NCBI GenBank assembly: GCA_035293245.1
Contig: DATDOO010000256.1
Location: 1 to 11,731, forward strand
DNA: 11,731 bases
Reading direction: 5' to 3'
DNA from: DATDOO01 sp035293245
Lineage (GTDB): Bacteria; Pseudomonadota; Gammaproteobacteria; Methylococcales; Methylococcaceae
Positions 1 to 7,126 of this stretch are shown here, one piece after another. Under the pieces are notes generated by a model, which did not search any database, had not been told where the DNA came from, and saw nothing but the letters and a program-made list of their open reading frames with translations. The first letter of the stretch is position 1. Each line of letters opens with the position of its first letter. The position numbers and the translations under genes are program-made.

Positions 1-87
1 CAGATGACGGAGGAGATGATCAAGGAGTATTTGGAGCACCATTTTGAGCCGAGTCCGGCTGACAATTTTCGAATGGAGCCGGATTAG
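1..87 (+). CDS. IS200/IS605-type transposase, C-terminal fragment (cut by window edge)
   Basis: Frame 1 is open from the first base and ends with TAG at 85-87, giving the last 28 residues of a protein that begins outside the window. The tail contains TEEMIKEYLEHHFEP and then DNFRMEP. From memory this matches the C-terminal helix and tail of IS200/IS605-family TnpA transposases, the Y1 HUH enzymes that move single-stranded DNA. The catalytic HUH motif and tyrosine would lie upstream and cannot be seen. Support comes from the hairpins immediately downstream, which are typical of this element class. The call rests on a short match, so another short HUH transposase (for example a REP-associated one) is possible. 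Whether the full gene is intact is unknown. Confidence 0.6.
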   Translation, partial: QMTEEMIKEYLEHHFEPSPADNFRMEPD

Positions 88-165
88 GACGCGTCGTTGA
101 GTCGACGCGTATCCGGACTTTCAGTCCGTAACCCAAAACCCACCGGCTTTAGCCGGTGGTTGTTT
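88..165 (+). mobile_element. Probable right end of an IS200/IS605-like element (three tandem hairpins)
   Basis: Three hairpins follow the transposase stop codon. The first has 8-bp arms ACGCGTCG/CGACGCGT at 89-96 and 103-110. The second has CGGACT/AGTCCG at 114-119 and 123-128. The third has 9-bp arms CCACCGGCT/AGCCGGTGG at 140-148 and 151-159, separated by TT and followed by a T-rich run. IS200/IS605 elements have subterminal hairpins recognised as single strands rather than terminal inverted repeats, and the third hairpin fits that role. It could also stop transcription from the transposase gene. The exact element boundary cannot be set without the left end or an empty site. Confidence 0.5.
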
Positions 166-369
166 AGTTCATTTCATACTCCTGAGAGCGATGAGGACCC
201 CCCGCTTCGCTCCGATCATTCCGCGTACAATTAAGCCCTTGCGAAGAAGTTTTCAGGCGCGATAGAAAGCGACTTAACCGGGTTGACGTCGGACCAGATA
301 TTTCGGCTTGGTAATTTCCCCTCGTCCACCGCTACGTTCCGACGACGCAGGAATTGCAGGGACAAAGAT
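166..369. other. Intergenic region upstream of the defence-like operon
   Basis: About 200 bases lie between the element end and the first operon gene. No coding region stands out on either strand. The operon promoter should be here, but the candidate boxes are weak: TTGCGA at 239-244 with TAGAAA at 263-268, and TTGACG at 283-288 without a good -10 box. No clear operator, tRNA or riboswitch is visible. Confidence 0.4.
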
Positions 370-1578
370 ATGCACATGAAAATCAAAGAGGTCTGGTTTC
401 GAGGATACAAGGCTTTCAACGGCGACGGCGACGGCGCCGATGCGCGATCCCAACACCTGAATCTCGCGCCTCTCACGCTCGTGTTCGGCAAAAACAATAG
501 CGGAAAGAGTGCGGTAGTTCGGCTACCGCGATTGCTCCTCGGTGGCCTGGAATGTGACGACGGCCGCGTGTTGCCTATTGAAGTCCGGGGTTTGAGTTAC
601 GGGAGCGGCTTTCTGGATGTCATCCATGGTGGCGATTTCTTCGGGCGTCCTTCATTTCAGATTGTTGCTGAACATCAGGGCAACACTCTCGATTTCACGG
701 TGACCCTTTTCAGTCGCAGTGCTCTGGCTGCGGACGAGCCACCGCGTGTCTGGTCTTACGAAATGCGCGCTCCAGAGATAATTTCGATCCCTAGTCCAGC
801 CACAAGCAGCGGTGTAGACGCAAATTTTGCGGGGCTTCTTCCGCCAGAGACACGGTGGGACACTTGGCGAAAGGCAGCCGGCGCTGCGCTCGATGCGATG
901 GTGTACTTGGGACCAACTCGAGAACCCGTGCTTTCGGCCTACGCGAATGAACAATTCGCTGGCCTTGATTTTCGCGGTGCGGCGGCCCCCCAGCTACTGC
1001 GAGTGGACGGGGCGCTCGCAGATGAGGTGGGCGCTTGGTACGCCAAACATATGGACGGTTGGCGATTGTCTGTGAAACGGGAAACTGAGAGTTTCGGTCT
1101 TCGTCTGGGCCGTAGCAGTACACTTTCAACTAACCTTGCCCAAGGTGGGGAAGGGCTCCAGCAGGTATTGCCGGTTGTCGTTCATCAGTTCTGGCGGCAG
1201 CAAAACGATTCTGGCTCATTTCTGGACGTAGTCGAGCAGCCGGAACTGCACCTGCACGCAGCCGCTCAGGCACCGCTCGCGGACCTGTTCATCGACACGG
1301 CATTGCAGGGGAGAGGGCAAGTGCTTGTAGAGACGAACTCGGAGCCCATGCTCCTGCGCACACAACGGCGAGTAGCCGAAGGAAAGTTGCGTCCCGACCA
1401 AGTTGCGCTCTACTTCGTCGAGATGACCGAAAACGGCAGCCAGCTTAGGCCGGTTGGCCTCGATGCGAACGGCGAAGTCGACTGGTGGCCGCAAGGAGTA
1501 TTCGAGGAGGACTTCAGCGAAGTCGCCGCAATCCGGCGAGCGCAACGCGAACGCGTCACTGCCGAAAGTCAATCATGA
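370..1578 (+). CDS. OLD/DUF3696-like AAA ATPase, first gene of a putative defence operon
   Basis: This 402-residue protein is an ABC/SMC-type ATPase of the group that includes OLD, PARIS AriA and DUF3696 proteins. The Walker A motif GKNNSGKS is at residues 40-47, after the KIKEVWFRGYKAF opening typical of this fold. A signature-like AQGGEGLQQVLP segment lies at about 257-268, and Walker B (DVVEQPELHLH) at 286-296. The conserved ETHS switch is replaced by ETNS at 321-324, so the usual histidine is Asn323. The C-terminus has VDWWPQGVFEEDF, resembling the DUF3696 end. The ATG at 370 is chosen because AGGGA at 357-361 is a well-placed ribosome site. An in-frame TTG at 283 would add 29 unconserved-looking residues. 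Its stop overlaps the next start (ATGA), implying translational coupling. The likely role is to sense phage and control the TOPRIM partner; this is inference from domain and context. Confidence 0.85.
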   Translation: MHMKIKEVWFRGYKAFNGDGDGADARSQHLNLAPLTLVFGKNNSGKSAVVRLPRLLLGGLECDDGRVLPIEVRGLSYGSGFLDVIHGGDFFGRPSFQIVAEHQGNTLDFTVTLFSRSALAADEPPRVWSYEMRAPEIISIPSPATSSGVDANFAGLLPPETRWDTWRKAAGAALDAMVYLGPTREPVLSAYANEQFAGLDFRGAAAPQLLRVDGALADEVGAWYAKHMDGWRLSVKRETESFGLRLGRSSTLSTNLAQGGEGLQQVLPVVVHQFWRQQNDSGSFLDVVEQPELHLHAAAQAPLADLFIDTALQGRGQVLVETNSEPMLLRTQRRVAEGKLRPDQVALYFVEMTENGSQLRPVGLDANGEVDWWPQGVFEEDFSEVAAIRRAQRERVTAESQS

Positions 1579-2576
1579 GATTCGTCCTACACGCACTAGC
1601 CCTAAATGGCGGCGACGAGTTATTCCGTTTCATTGACCGTTTGGTTGATCGCGCCGCTGATGAGGTACACCGCATCGAGGTACCTGATGCTGACTTGTTG
1701 CAGTCCTCAGGCTGGTACGAAGGAGCGCGCCCAACTCGGCGCAAGATCTTGACCTCGGCAGTGGCAGTTCCGCCCAGGAGACATACAACGGACCCTGGTC
1801 CGCACGCGAAGCAACTCGAGGTCTGCGATATCGATAGCGCACGACTTGCCGATAAGTTGGCCCACACGCCGCTCACCATCTTGGTCGAAGACCGTGAGGC
1901 TGACGGTATTTTGCTCGAAATCCTAGTCGAGGAACTCGGTTCGCCCGAACTGCGCAGCTTGTGGGCGTGTGGACAGGCGGTCACACCACGTGCGATTGAA
2001 TTCGAAAACTCCACTGGCATCGGTGCTATGCCCGAGCGAGTCAACCGCGCTGTCTCCGATGCAAAAATAGAAGGGCGCCCACCCCGCTACTTTGTTCTCT
2101 GCGATTCTGACGCACGCTGGCCGGGCGATAGCGGCCCTAGTAATCGAGCCATCGCCAAGTTGCGTCAAACGTGCGTTGACGCGTCGATTCCGCTTCATGT
2201 CCTTCAGAAGCGTAATGCGGAAAACTACATCCCCGACACTGTTATCGAAGCAGTGCGCGACGACCCAAACAACATTACCAATATCCATCGCTTCAATGCG
2301 CTTCTTCGACGGACGCCGGTGCAACGAGACCATTTTCCCGTGAAAGATGGCCTCTCTGATGTCGAGCGTACTGATGCAGTGACTACGGGGTTATACAAGC
2401 CACATGAAGAGGCAGACCTCCTCCTGCTTAAGGAACGTTTGTTTCCAAAAAGGCCTCGTCTCCTTATGCGGCTTCACGGTGAACGTCGCACCGATTTTAC
2501 CGGTCCAGGGTTTCTGGCACGAGACGGCAGCGGTGAAATCGGTAGTCTCCTGGATGCCATTGCCAAAGAGCTATAG
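1575..2576 (+). CDS. TOPRIM-domain protein (AriB/DUF4435- or OLD-like putative nuclease)
   Basis: A 333-residue protein. Residues 1-100 are not recognised. From about 101 the sequence follows a TOPRIM pattern: TILVEDREADGILLEIL with acidic Glu105, then FVLCDSDAR with Asp177 and Asp179, and LQKRNAENYIP with Glu216. The last resembles the ENY motif after the acidic DxD in OLD-family and DUF4435 TOPRIM proteins. These acids would bind Mg2+ for nucleic-acid cleavage. Next to an AAA ATPase this resembles PARIS (AriA ATPase, AriB TOPRIM effector), or an OLD/GajA protein split into two chains. The start is the ATG in the ATGA overlap with the upstream gene; the frame is open 30 codons further up, but that stretch lies inside the ATPase gene. 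No signal peptide or membrane segment is seen. Domain call fairly sure; substrate unknown. Confidence 0.75.
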   Translation: MRFVLHALALNGGDELFRFIDRLVDRAADEVHRIEVPDADLLQSSGWYEGARPTRRKILTSAVAVPPRRHTTDPGPHAKQLEVCDIDSARLADKLAHTPLTILVEDREADGILLEILVEELGSPELRSLWACGQAVTPRAIEFENSTGIGAMPERVNRAVSDAKIEGRPPRYFVLCDSDARWPGDSGPSNRAIAKLRQTCVDASIPLHVLQKRNAENYIPDTVIEAVRDDPNNITNIHRFNALLRRTPVQRDHFPVKDGLSDVERTDAVTTGLYKPHEEADLLLLKERLFPKRPRLLMRLHGERRTDFTGPGFLARDGSGEIGSLLDAIAKEL

Positions 2577-2582
2577 AACCCG

Positions 2583-4301
2583 ATGAGTGATCAAAAAGAC
2601 GAAACTCCCGAGATTACACCGCAGGTTGTCCACCTGATCGACTTGCTAAAGCGGGCAAAGGAGGGGCGGTTGCGTGTTCCTCGTTTTCAGCGCGACTTCG
2701 TTTGGCAACGCCAGAAGATTGTGGAATTGTTCGACTCAATCGCGCGTCAATACCCTATCGGCACACTATTTTTCTGGGGAGCGCAACCTGTTCCGAGTAG
2801 CCGCTCAAACATCGGGCCGCTCCGACTTCCCGACTACAAAGGGGAAACATGGCTTGTGCTCGACGGGCAACAGCGGCTGACTACCCTCGTTGGGGTTCTC
2901 CTCGCCGACGAGCCGCAATGGTCCACAGAAAATGACGATGATCCGGGGCAATGGCGCCTGTTTTACGACGCGCAGTCCAATGTTTTCAGCCATGTGAAGT
3001 CTAAGGAGACTATCCCGTCCTATTACGTGCCTGTTACTTCCTTGCTCGATACGGTGAAGCTCTTCAAGCATCTCCAAAACATGTTGCCATCCCCTCATCC
3101 GGGACAACAACCGGAAGGTGTCAGCCACGAAAATGTCTTTCGGTGGGTTGGGCGGGCCCAAGAGGTGGCGCGCGCCATTCAGGGTTATCGAATCCCACTG
3201 GTCGAGATCAAGACAAATAATCTCAGCATTGCGGTGGAAAGCTTCTCCCGGCTGAACCGGATGGGGCAAAGGATCGGCCAGGATGAAATGTTCTCCGCAC
3301 TCACTTACGAGGAGAGGGGAACCGGTGCCTTCCACCTCGCCGCAGAGATCGACAAGCTGCAGCAAGATATGATTCATTCCGGCTTTGGCGAAGTGGACCG
3401 GACTATTCTCCTCCGTGCGGTTCTTACTGCGGCCGGTCTGGATATGTACCGCACCGACTGGACCCGCCTCGGGGATCAGGTGAAGCAAGATGTCAGAAGT
3501 CAACTCCCCCAGGCTGTGAACGAAGCAGCGAGGGGGTTGCGATGTGCGCGTCGTTTTCTCCGTGAGCTTGGTGTTTTGAATGCGCGTATGCTCCCGTACA
3601 GCATGCAACTTGTGGCGCTATCGGCATTCTACGGGCGTTGCGAAAGTCCCACTTCAGAGCAGACGACTCTGTTAAAGCGGTGGTTCTGGTCCTCCTCTTT
3701 TGCAGGATGGTTTGGGTCAGGGAATCCCGCTCGTGTACGCCGATTGGTGGACGAGTTTCGCGACCGAGTTTCGAAAGAACCCGCGCCCACAGCGCTTGAA
3801 CATATGGAGATCGATCAACCCGCTCTTCCGACGCCACTCCGGTTTGACCTTCGGAGCGCGCGGGTTCGCTCCCTCTTATGCGTAATGCTTGCTCTTAAGC
3901 CTCGGCGCCCGGACGGTACCGAACTTGAATTAGAGGAGGCGGCGCGGCTTCTGTTTGAGCGTGGCCCCGAGTCTACGAGTACGCTTTGTGCCACAGTGAC
4001 TGACCGGGATGTCAAAAAGAGCCCCGCGAATCGAGTTCTGGATGTCGCCCCAGATGTCACTGGGCAGGCGAAAAATTGGATTCTCACGCTGGAGCCAGCA
4101 GTGCGTGACCAAGTCCTAAGTAGCCACGCTATCGAACCGGATTCGTTTGCCCTTCTAATGGATGGAGATAACGACGCCTTTCTGAAGAGACGTCTTGAAC
4201 ATCTGTCACGCATTGAGCGCGATTTCATGCAACGGGCAGGAGTTGTGCTCCCGGATTCCAACGAGCCAGCTCCTTCACCCATCGATACTGATGATATTTG
4301 A
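2583..4301 (+). CDS. DUF262 (GmrSD N-terminal-like) protein
   Basis: A 572-residue protein starting six bases after the TOPRIM gene. The N-terminal DUF262 domain is clear: RVPRFQRDFVW at 31-41, DSIARQYPIG at 51-60, the hallmark DGQQRLTT at 94-101, and FSRLNRMGQRIGQDE at 221-235. In GmrS, BrxU and SspE this domain binds or hydrolyses NTPs and controls DNA cleavage, often of modified DNA. The C-terminus has ANRVLDVAP at about 482-490, SSHAIEP at 513-519 and FLKRRLEHLSRIE at 533-545, as in many DUF262 proteins. No histidine-rich HNH motif of the DUF1524 type precedes it; the stretch at about 455-480 has no His. The protein may therefore be a sensor or NTPase rather than an HNH nuclease. Position suggests it is the third component of the module, but it could be an independent defence gene in the same island. 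Confidence 0.85.
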   Translation: MSDQKDETPEITPQVVHLIDLLKRAKEGRLRVPRFQRDFVWQRQKIVELFDSIARQYPIGTLFFWGAQPVPSSRSNIGPLRLPDYKGETWLVLDGQQRLTTLVGVLLADEPQWSTENDDDPGQWRLFYDAQSNVFSHVKSKETIPSYYVPVTSLLDTVKLFKHLQNMLPSPHPGQQPEGVSHENVFRWVGRAQEVARAIQGYRIPLVEIKTNNLSIAVESFSRLNRMGQRIGQDEMFSALTYEERGTGAFHLAAEIDKLQQDMIHSGFGEVDRTILLRAVLTAAGLDMYRTDWTRLGDQVKQDVRSQLPQAVNEAARGLRCARRFLRELGVLNARMLPYSMQLVALSAFYGRCESPTSEQTTLLKRWFWSSSFAGWFGSGNPARVRRLVDEFRDRVSKEPAPTALEHMEIDQPALPTPLRFDLRSARVRSLLCVMLALKPRRPDGTELELEEAARLLFERGPESTSTLCATVTDRDVKKSPANRVLDVAPDVTGQAKNWILTLEPAVRDQVLSSHAIEPDSFALLMDGDNDAFLKRRLEHLSRIERDFMQRAGVVLPDSNEPAPSPIDTDDI

Positions 4302-4390
4302 GCCGTCGGCTTGTCCCGCGAGGGTGATGTGACAGCCGCGCGGTTAGCCCCGCCATCCTACTCCAAACCCATCGCAGGGAGCTTCCCATC

Positions 4391-5047
4391 ATGATCACCT
4401 TACACGGCTTCGCCATCAGCAACTACCACAACAAGGTCAAACTGGCGCTGCTCGAAAAGGGCATCGAGTTCCGCGAGGAGATGGTGATGATGTCCCAGGA
4501 CGAATCCCTGTTGCGCAAATCGCCGCTGGGGAAAATCCCCTTCATCGAAACGGAACGCGGCACCTTGTCCGAATCCCAGGTCGTTCTGGAATACCTGGAG
4601 GAGGCCTATCCGGAAAAGCCGCTTTATCCCGCCGATCCCTTTGTCCGCGCCAAGTGCCGGGAATTGATCCAGCATCTGGAAGTGAATGTGGAGCTCATCG
4701 CTCGCCGGCTTTACCCCGGGGCGTTTTTCGGCGGGAAGGTGTCCGACGAAACCCTGAAGGAGGTGAAGGGCAAGCTGCGCCTGGGGTTGAAAGGGGTGGC
4801 GCGGCTGGCCGCTTTCGGGCCGTATGTGTTTTCCGACATCCTGACCGCGGCGGATTGTGCGGCCTGGCCCCATTTCCGGCTGGTCGGCAAGGCCACCGGC
4901 CTGATTTACGGGGAGGATTTGGTCGCCACTCATCTGCCCGAGGTGGCCGACTATCTGGCCCTGATGGAATCCCGTCCGGCCGTGCAGAGGGTGGCGGCGG
5001 ATCGGGACCAAGCGCTGGAGATTTTCTACGCCAGTCGCAAGCCCTGA
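4391..5047 (+). CDS. Glutathione S-transferase family protein
   Basis: A 218-residue cytosolic protein with the two-domain GST layout. The N-terminal thioredoxin-like domain begins ITLHGFAISNYHNKVKLALLE, with Ser10 a candidate glutathione-activating residue. It continues with SPLGKIPFIE, where Pro50 is the expected cis-proline, and LSESQVVLEYLEE, where Glu61-Ser62 form the usual glutathione-binding ESxx motif. An all-helical C-terminal domain follows from about residue 85 and includes FSDILTAADCAAWP. Length is typical. The ATG is supported by AGGGAG at 4376-4381. Composition matches the core genome rather than the operon to its left, so the boundary of the acquired region lies near 4302-4390. 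The substrate cannot be predicted; SspA is less likely because its typical opening is absent. Confidence 0.85.
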   Translation: MITLHGFAISNYHNKVKLALLEKGIEFREEMVMMSQDESLLRKSPLGKIPFIETERGTLSESQVVLEYLEEAYPEKPLYPADPFVRAKCRELIQHLEVNVELIARRLYPGAFFGGKVSDETLKEVKGKLRLGLKGVARLAAFGPYVFSDILTAADCAAWPHFRLVGKATGLIYGEDLVATHLPEVADYLALMESRPAVQRVAADRDQALEIFYASRKP

Positions 5048-5063
5048 GTCCTATACTTTGAAC

Positions 5064-5510
5064 ATGCATCCAAATTCGGCACATGCAGGCAACGTGGTAT
5101 TGATCCGGGGGGCGGTCCTGTGGCTCCTGGTGGCGTTGCTCGTCGCGTGGTGCATGGTGAGCCTGAACCTCGGCCTGCCCGGCTTCCATGCCGTTTTCCA
5201 GGGCAAGGTCTCCCGCTTGCTGCAGGCGCATCTGGATTTCCTGCTCATGAGCGCGCTGCTGTTCGGATTCTATGCCGCCGGGGTGCCGCTGCGCTGGCAT
5301 GTGCGCTGGACCATGGTGGTGGGCGCGTTCACCAATCCGAGCGTGTTTCTCTTGCAGGCGATGTTCCCGGTGCTGGATATGCCCATGCCTTCGGAAGACG
5401 CATTCCCGGCGCTTTTCCGCCTGTACGCCATGGTGAGCGTCGTGATCACCACTTACGGATTCGGCGGCGGAGCCCTGTGCGTGCTGCGGTCGACCTTCAG
5501 GAGTGAGTGA
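5064..5510 (+). CDS. Small four-helix membrane protein of unknown function
   Basis: A 148-residue hydrophobic protein with about four predicted membrane segments, at residues 12-34, 54-74, 80-100 and 116-140. Between the first two is QGKVSRLLQAHLDFLLMS, with His54-Leu-Asp at the membrane edge, and later WTMVVGAFTNPSVFLLQAM. The four-helix layout with a conserved-looking AHL at the start of helix 2 loosely recalls small isomerase or mutase membrane enzymes such as styrene oxide isomerase (StyC) and hydroxylaminobenzene mutase, but the match is weak and no function is assigned. The ATG at 5064 is preferred over a TTG two codons upstream; neither has a strong ribosome site. It starts 16 bases after the GST gene, so the two are probably co-transcribed. 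Confidence 0.7.
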   Translation: MHPNSAHAGNVVLIRGAVLWLLVALLVAWCMVSLNLGLPGFHAVFQGKVSRLLQAHLDFLLMSALLFGFYAAGVPLRWHVRWTMVVGAFTNPSVFLLQAMFPVLDMPMPSEDAFPALFRLYAMVSVVITTYGFGGGALCVLRSTFRSE

Positions 5511-5573
5511 GGTTCGGCTGGCCAGCGTCCGAACGCCGCGCCGACAGGTGTCCGCGAAAGGCGTCGGGCTTTC

Positions 5574-6629
5574 TCAACTGCCGATCAGTTCCCGCACCAG
5601 GGTGGTGGCGTAATCCCCGGCGGGCAGGAAGAACGCCAATTGCAACGCCTCGGCATCCAGGCTCCAGTTGAATTCGGCGGGCAACAGCCGCAGCGGGCGG
5701 CGTGCCATTTCCAGGCCGTGTTCTTCCAGTCCCCGGCATAGCGCCGGGTATTCGGCCAGCACTTCGGTTTCTAGCGCCAGCGCCTCGCCGCTGGGCGGAT
5801 TTTCTCCCCGGCCCCATAAAGGTCCGGAGGGGTGGATTCCGCCTTGGCTGACGCGCTCGGCGATTTCCGGGGTGAGGAGTTCGCTGCGGAAGAAACTATT
5901 GGAACTGGAAAACATGAACGCATCGCCGGCGAGCGGGCGGTTCCAGTTGCCGTCGCGCACGCGCCGCGCCAGCACCTGGTTGAACAGGAACGAGCGGGCG
6001 GCGGAGTAAAGCAGGCCGCGTTGGTGGCGGTCGCGGACGGTGAGGGCGCCGGAGAAAAGTTCATGGGCGCGGCTCAGATTGCCGCCTTCATGGCCGAAGC
6101 GCTGTTCGCCGAAGTAGTTGGGCACGCCTTCGTTCTTCACGGCATCGAGATTGGCGCACAAGCGTTCCGGGTCGTGATCCAGCAGGGCGATGCGCAGGCG
6201 GAACCGGTTGCCGCGTAGCGCGCCGCGCCGCAGTTTGCGGTTGTGGCGGCGGGCTTCCAGCACGGTCACGCTGGGGGAGTCGAAGGCGCTCCAGTCCGGA
6301 TCCGCTTTCCCCGGCACTTGCACGCTGAACCATTGGAGGGTGCGGGCGTGGCGATCTTTCAGTCCGGCGTAGCTGACTTGCGATGGCGGCACGCCAGCGA
6401 AGCGGGCCAGTTGGCGCGCCAGCCAGTCGGTGTTTTCGCCGCGCTTTTCGATGTGGAGGAAGACGTGTTCGCCTTGGCCGGAGGGCTCGAAGCCCAGGTC
6501 TTCCTCGACCGTGAAATCCTCCGGCGTCTGCCGCAGAATCCCTTGGCCCGCCGGGCCGCCGTGGGCGTAAGGTAGGGGCGACAGCCCGCGGTACAGGGAT
6601 GTACCATCGCAAAGGGCTGAGGAATTCAT
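5574..6629 (-). CDS. truD: tRNA pseudouridine(13) synthase TruD
   Basis: A 351-residue protein, close to the 349 residues of E. coli TruD. It converts uridine 13 to pseudouridine in some tRNAs. The TruD catalytic motif is visible as YAGLKDRHARTLQWFSV, with catalytic Asp92. NYFGEQRFGHEGGN at about 171-184 is the second diagnostic block, and EDFTVEEDLGFEPSG near the N-terminus is also typical. The ATG at 6629 overlaps the ispF stop in an ATGA junction. The frame stays open about 119 codons further upstream, but that is a shadow of ispF. It is the last gene of the eno-ftsB-ispD-ispF-truD series and converges with the membrane protein gene across a 63-base gap. Confidence 0.96.
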   Translation of the reverse strand: MNSSALCDGTSLYRGLSPLPYAHGGPAGQGILRQTPEDFTVEEDLGFEPSGQGEHVFLHIEKRGENTDWLARQLARFAGVPPSQVSYAGLKDRHARTLQWFSVQVPGKADPDWSAFDSPSVTVLEARRHNRKLRRGALRGNRFRLRIALLDHDPERLCANLDAVKNEGVPNYFGEQRFGHEGGNLSRAHELFSGALTVRDRHQRGLLYSAARSFLFNQVLARRVRDGNWNRPLAGDAFMFSSSNSFFRSELLTPEIAERVSQGGIHPSGPLWGRGENPPSGEALALETEVLAEYPALCRGLEEHGLEMARRPLRLLPAEFNWSLDAEALQLAFFLPAGDYATTLVRELIGS

Positions 6630-7126
6630 TCGCCTGACGCGGGCGCACCACGCAGGATCAGCGCCGCCGCCAGGGCGGAAATGCCCTCGCCGCGTCCCTC
6701 GAAGCCCATGCCCTCGGTGGTGGTGGCCTTGACGTTGACCGCATCCACTGCGATCTGCAAATCGGCGGCGATGCGCTCGCGCATGAGGGGAATATGCGGG
6801 GCCATTTTCGGGGCCTGGGCGACGATGGTCACGTCCACGTTGCCTACGGTGTAGCCCAGTTCCCGGAGTTTCCCATAGGTGTCGCGCAGCAGGATACGGC
6901 TGTCCACGCCCTTGTAGGCCGCGTCGCTGTCGGGAAAGTGCTTGCCGATGTCGCCCAGCGCCGCCGCGCCCAGCAGCGCGTCGCACAGGGCGTGCAGGGC
7001 CACGTCGCCGTCCGAGTGCGCGGCCAGGGATTTGGAATAGGGGATGGTCACGCCGCCGATGACGATGGATTCGCCTGTGGTGAAACGGTGCGCGTCGTAA
7101 CCTTGCCCGATGCGGAAAGCGGTCAT
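6626..7126 (-). CDS. ispF: 2-C-methyl-D-erythritol 2,4-cyclodiphosphate synthase IspF
   Basis: A 166-residue enzyme of the MEP isoprenoid pathway that cyclises CDP-methylerythritol 2-phosphate and releases CMP. Metal ligands are seen as Asp11 and His13 in GQGYDAHRF and His45 in HSDGDVALHAL. GKHFPDSDAAYKG and TTTEGMGFEGRGEG are further diagnostic blocks. Length is normal. The start is supported by GGAGG (plus-strand CCTCC at 7134-7138) and overlaps the ispD stop by 4 bases. ispD and ispF are separate genes here, not the fused ispDF seen in some bacteria. Confidence 0.97.
   Translation of the reverse strand: MTAFRIGQGYDAHRFTTGESIVIGGVTIPYSKSLAAHSDGDVALHALCDALLGAAALGDIGKHFPDSDAAYKGVDSRILLRDTYGKLRELGYTVGNVDVTIVAQAPKMAPHIPLMRERIAADLQIAVDAVNVKATTTEGMGFEGRGEGISALAAALILRGAPASGE

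Noticed and set aside
239..268. Possible promoter TTGCGA with an 18-base spacer to TAGAAA
   Set aside because: Each box matches only 4 of 6 consensus bases, too weak to annotate.
283..369. TTG start giving the ATPase 29 more residues
   Set aside because: No good ribosome site precedes it and the extra residues look non-conserved; the ATG at 370 has AGGGA at proper spacing and gives a typical ATPase N-terminus.
1485..1574. Longer start for the TOPRIM gene
   Set aside because: The extra 30 codons lie fully inside the ATPase gene; the ATGA overlap at 1575 is a natural coupled start.
5512..5534. Hairpin GTTCGG/CCGAAC as a terminator between the convergent genes
   Set aside because: It has an 11-base loop and no T-run on either side, so an intrinsic terminator is not supported.
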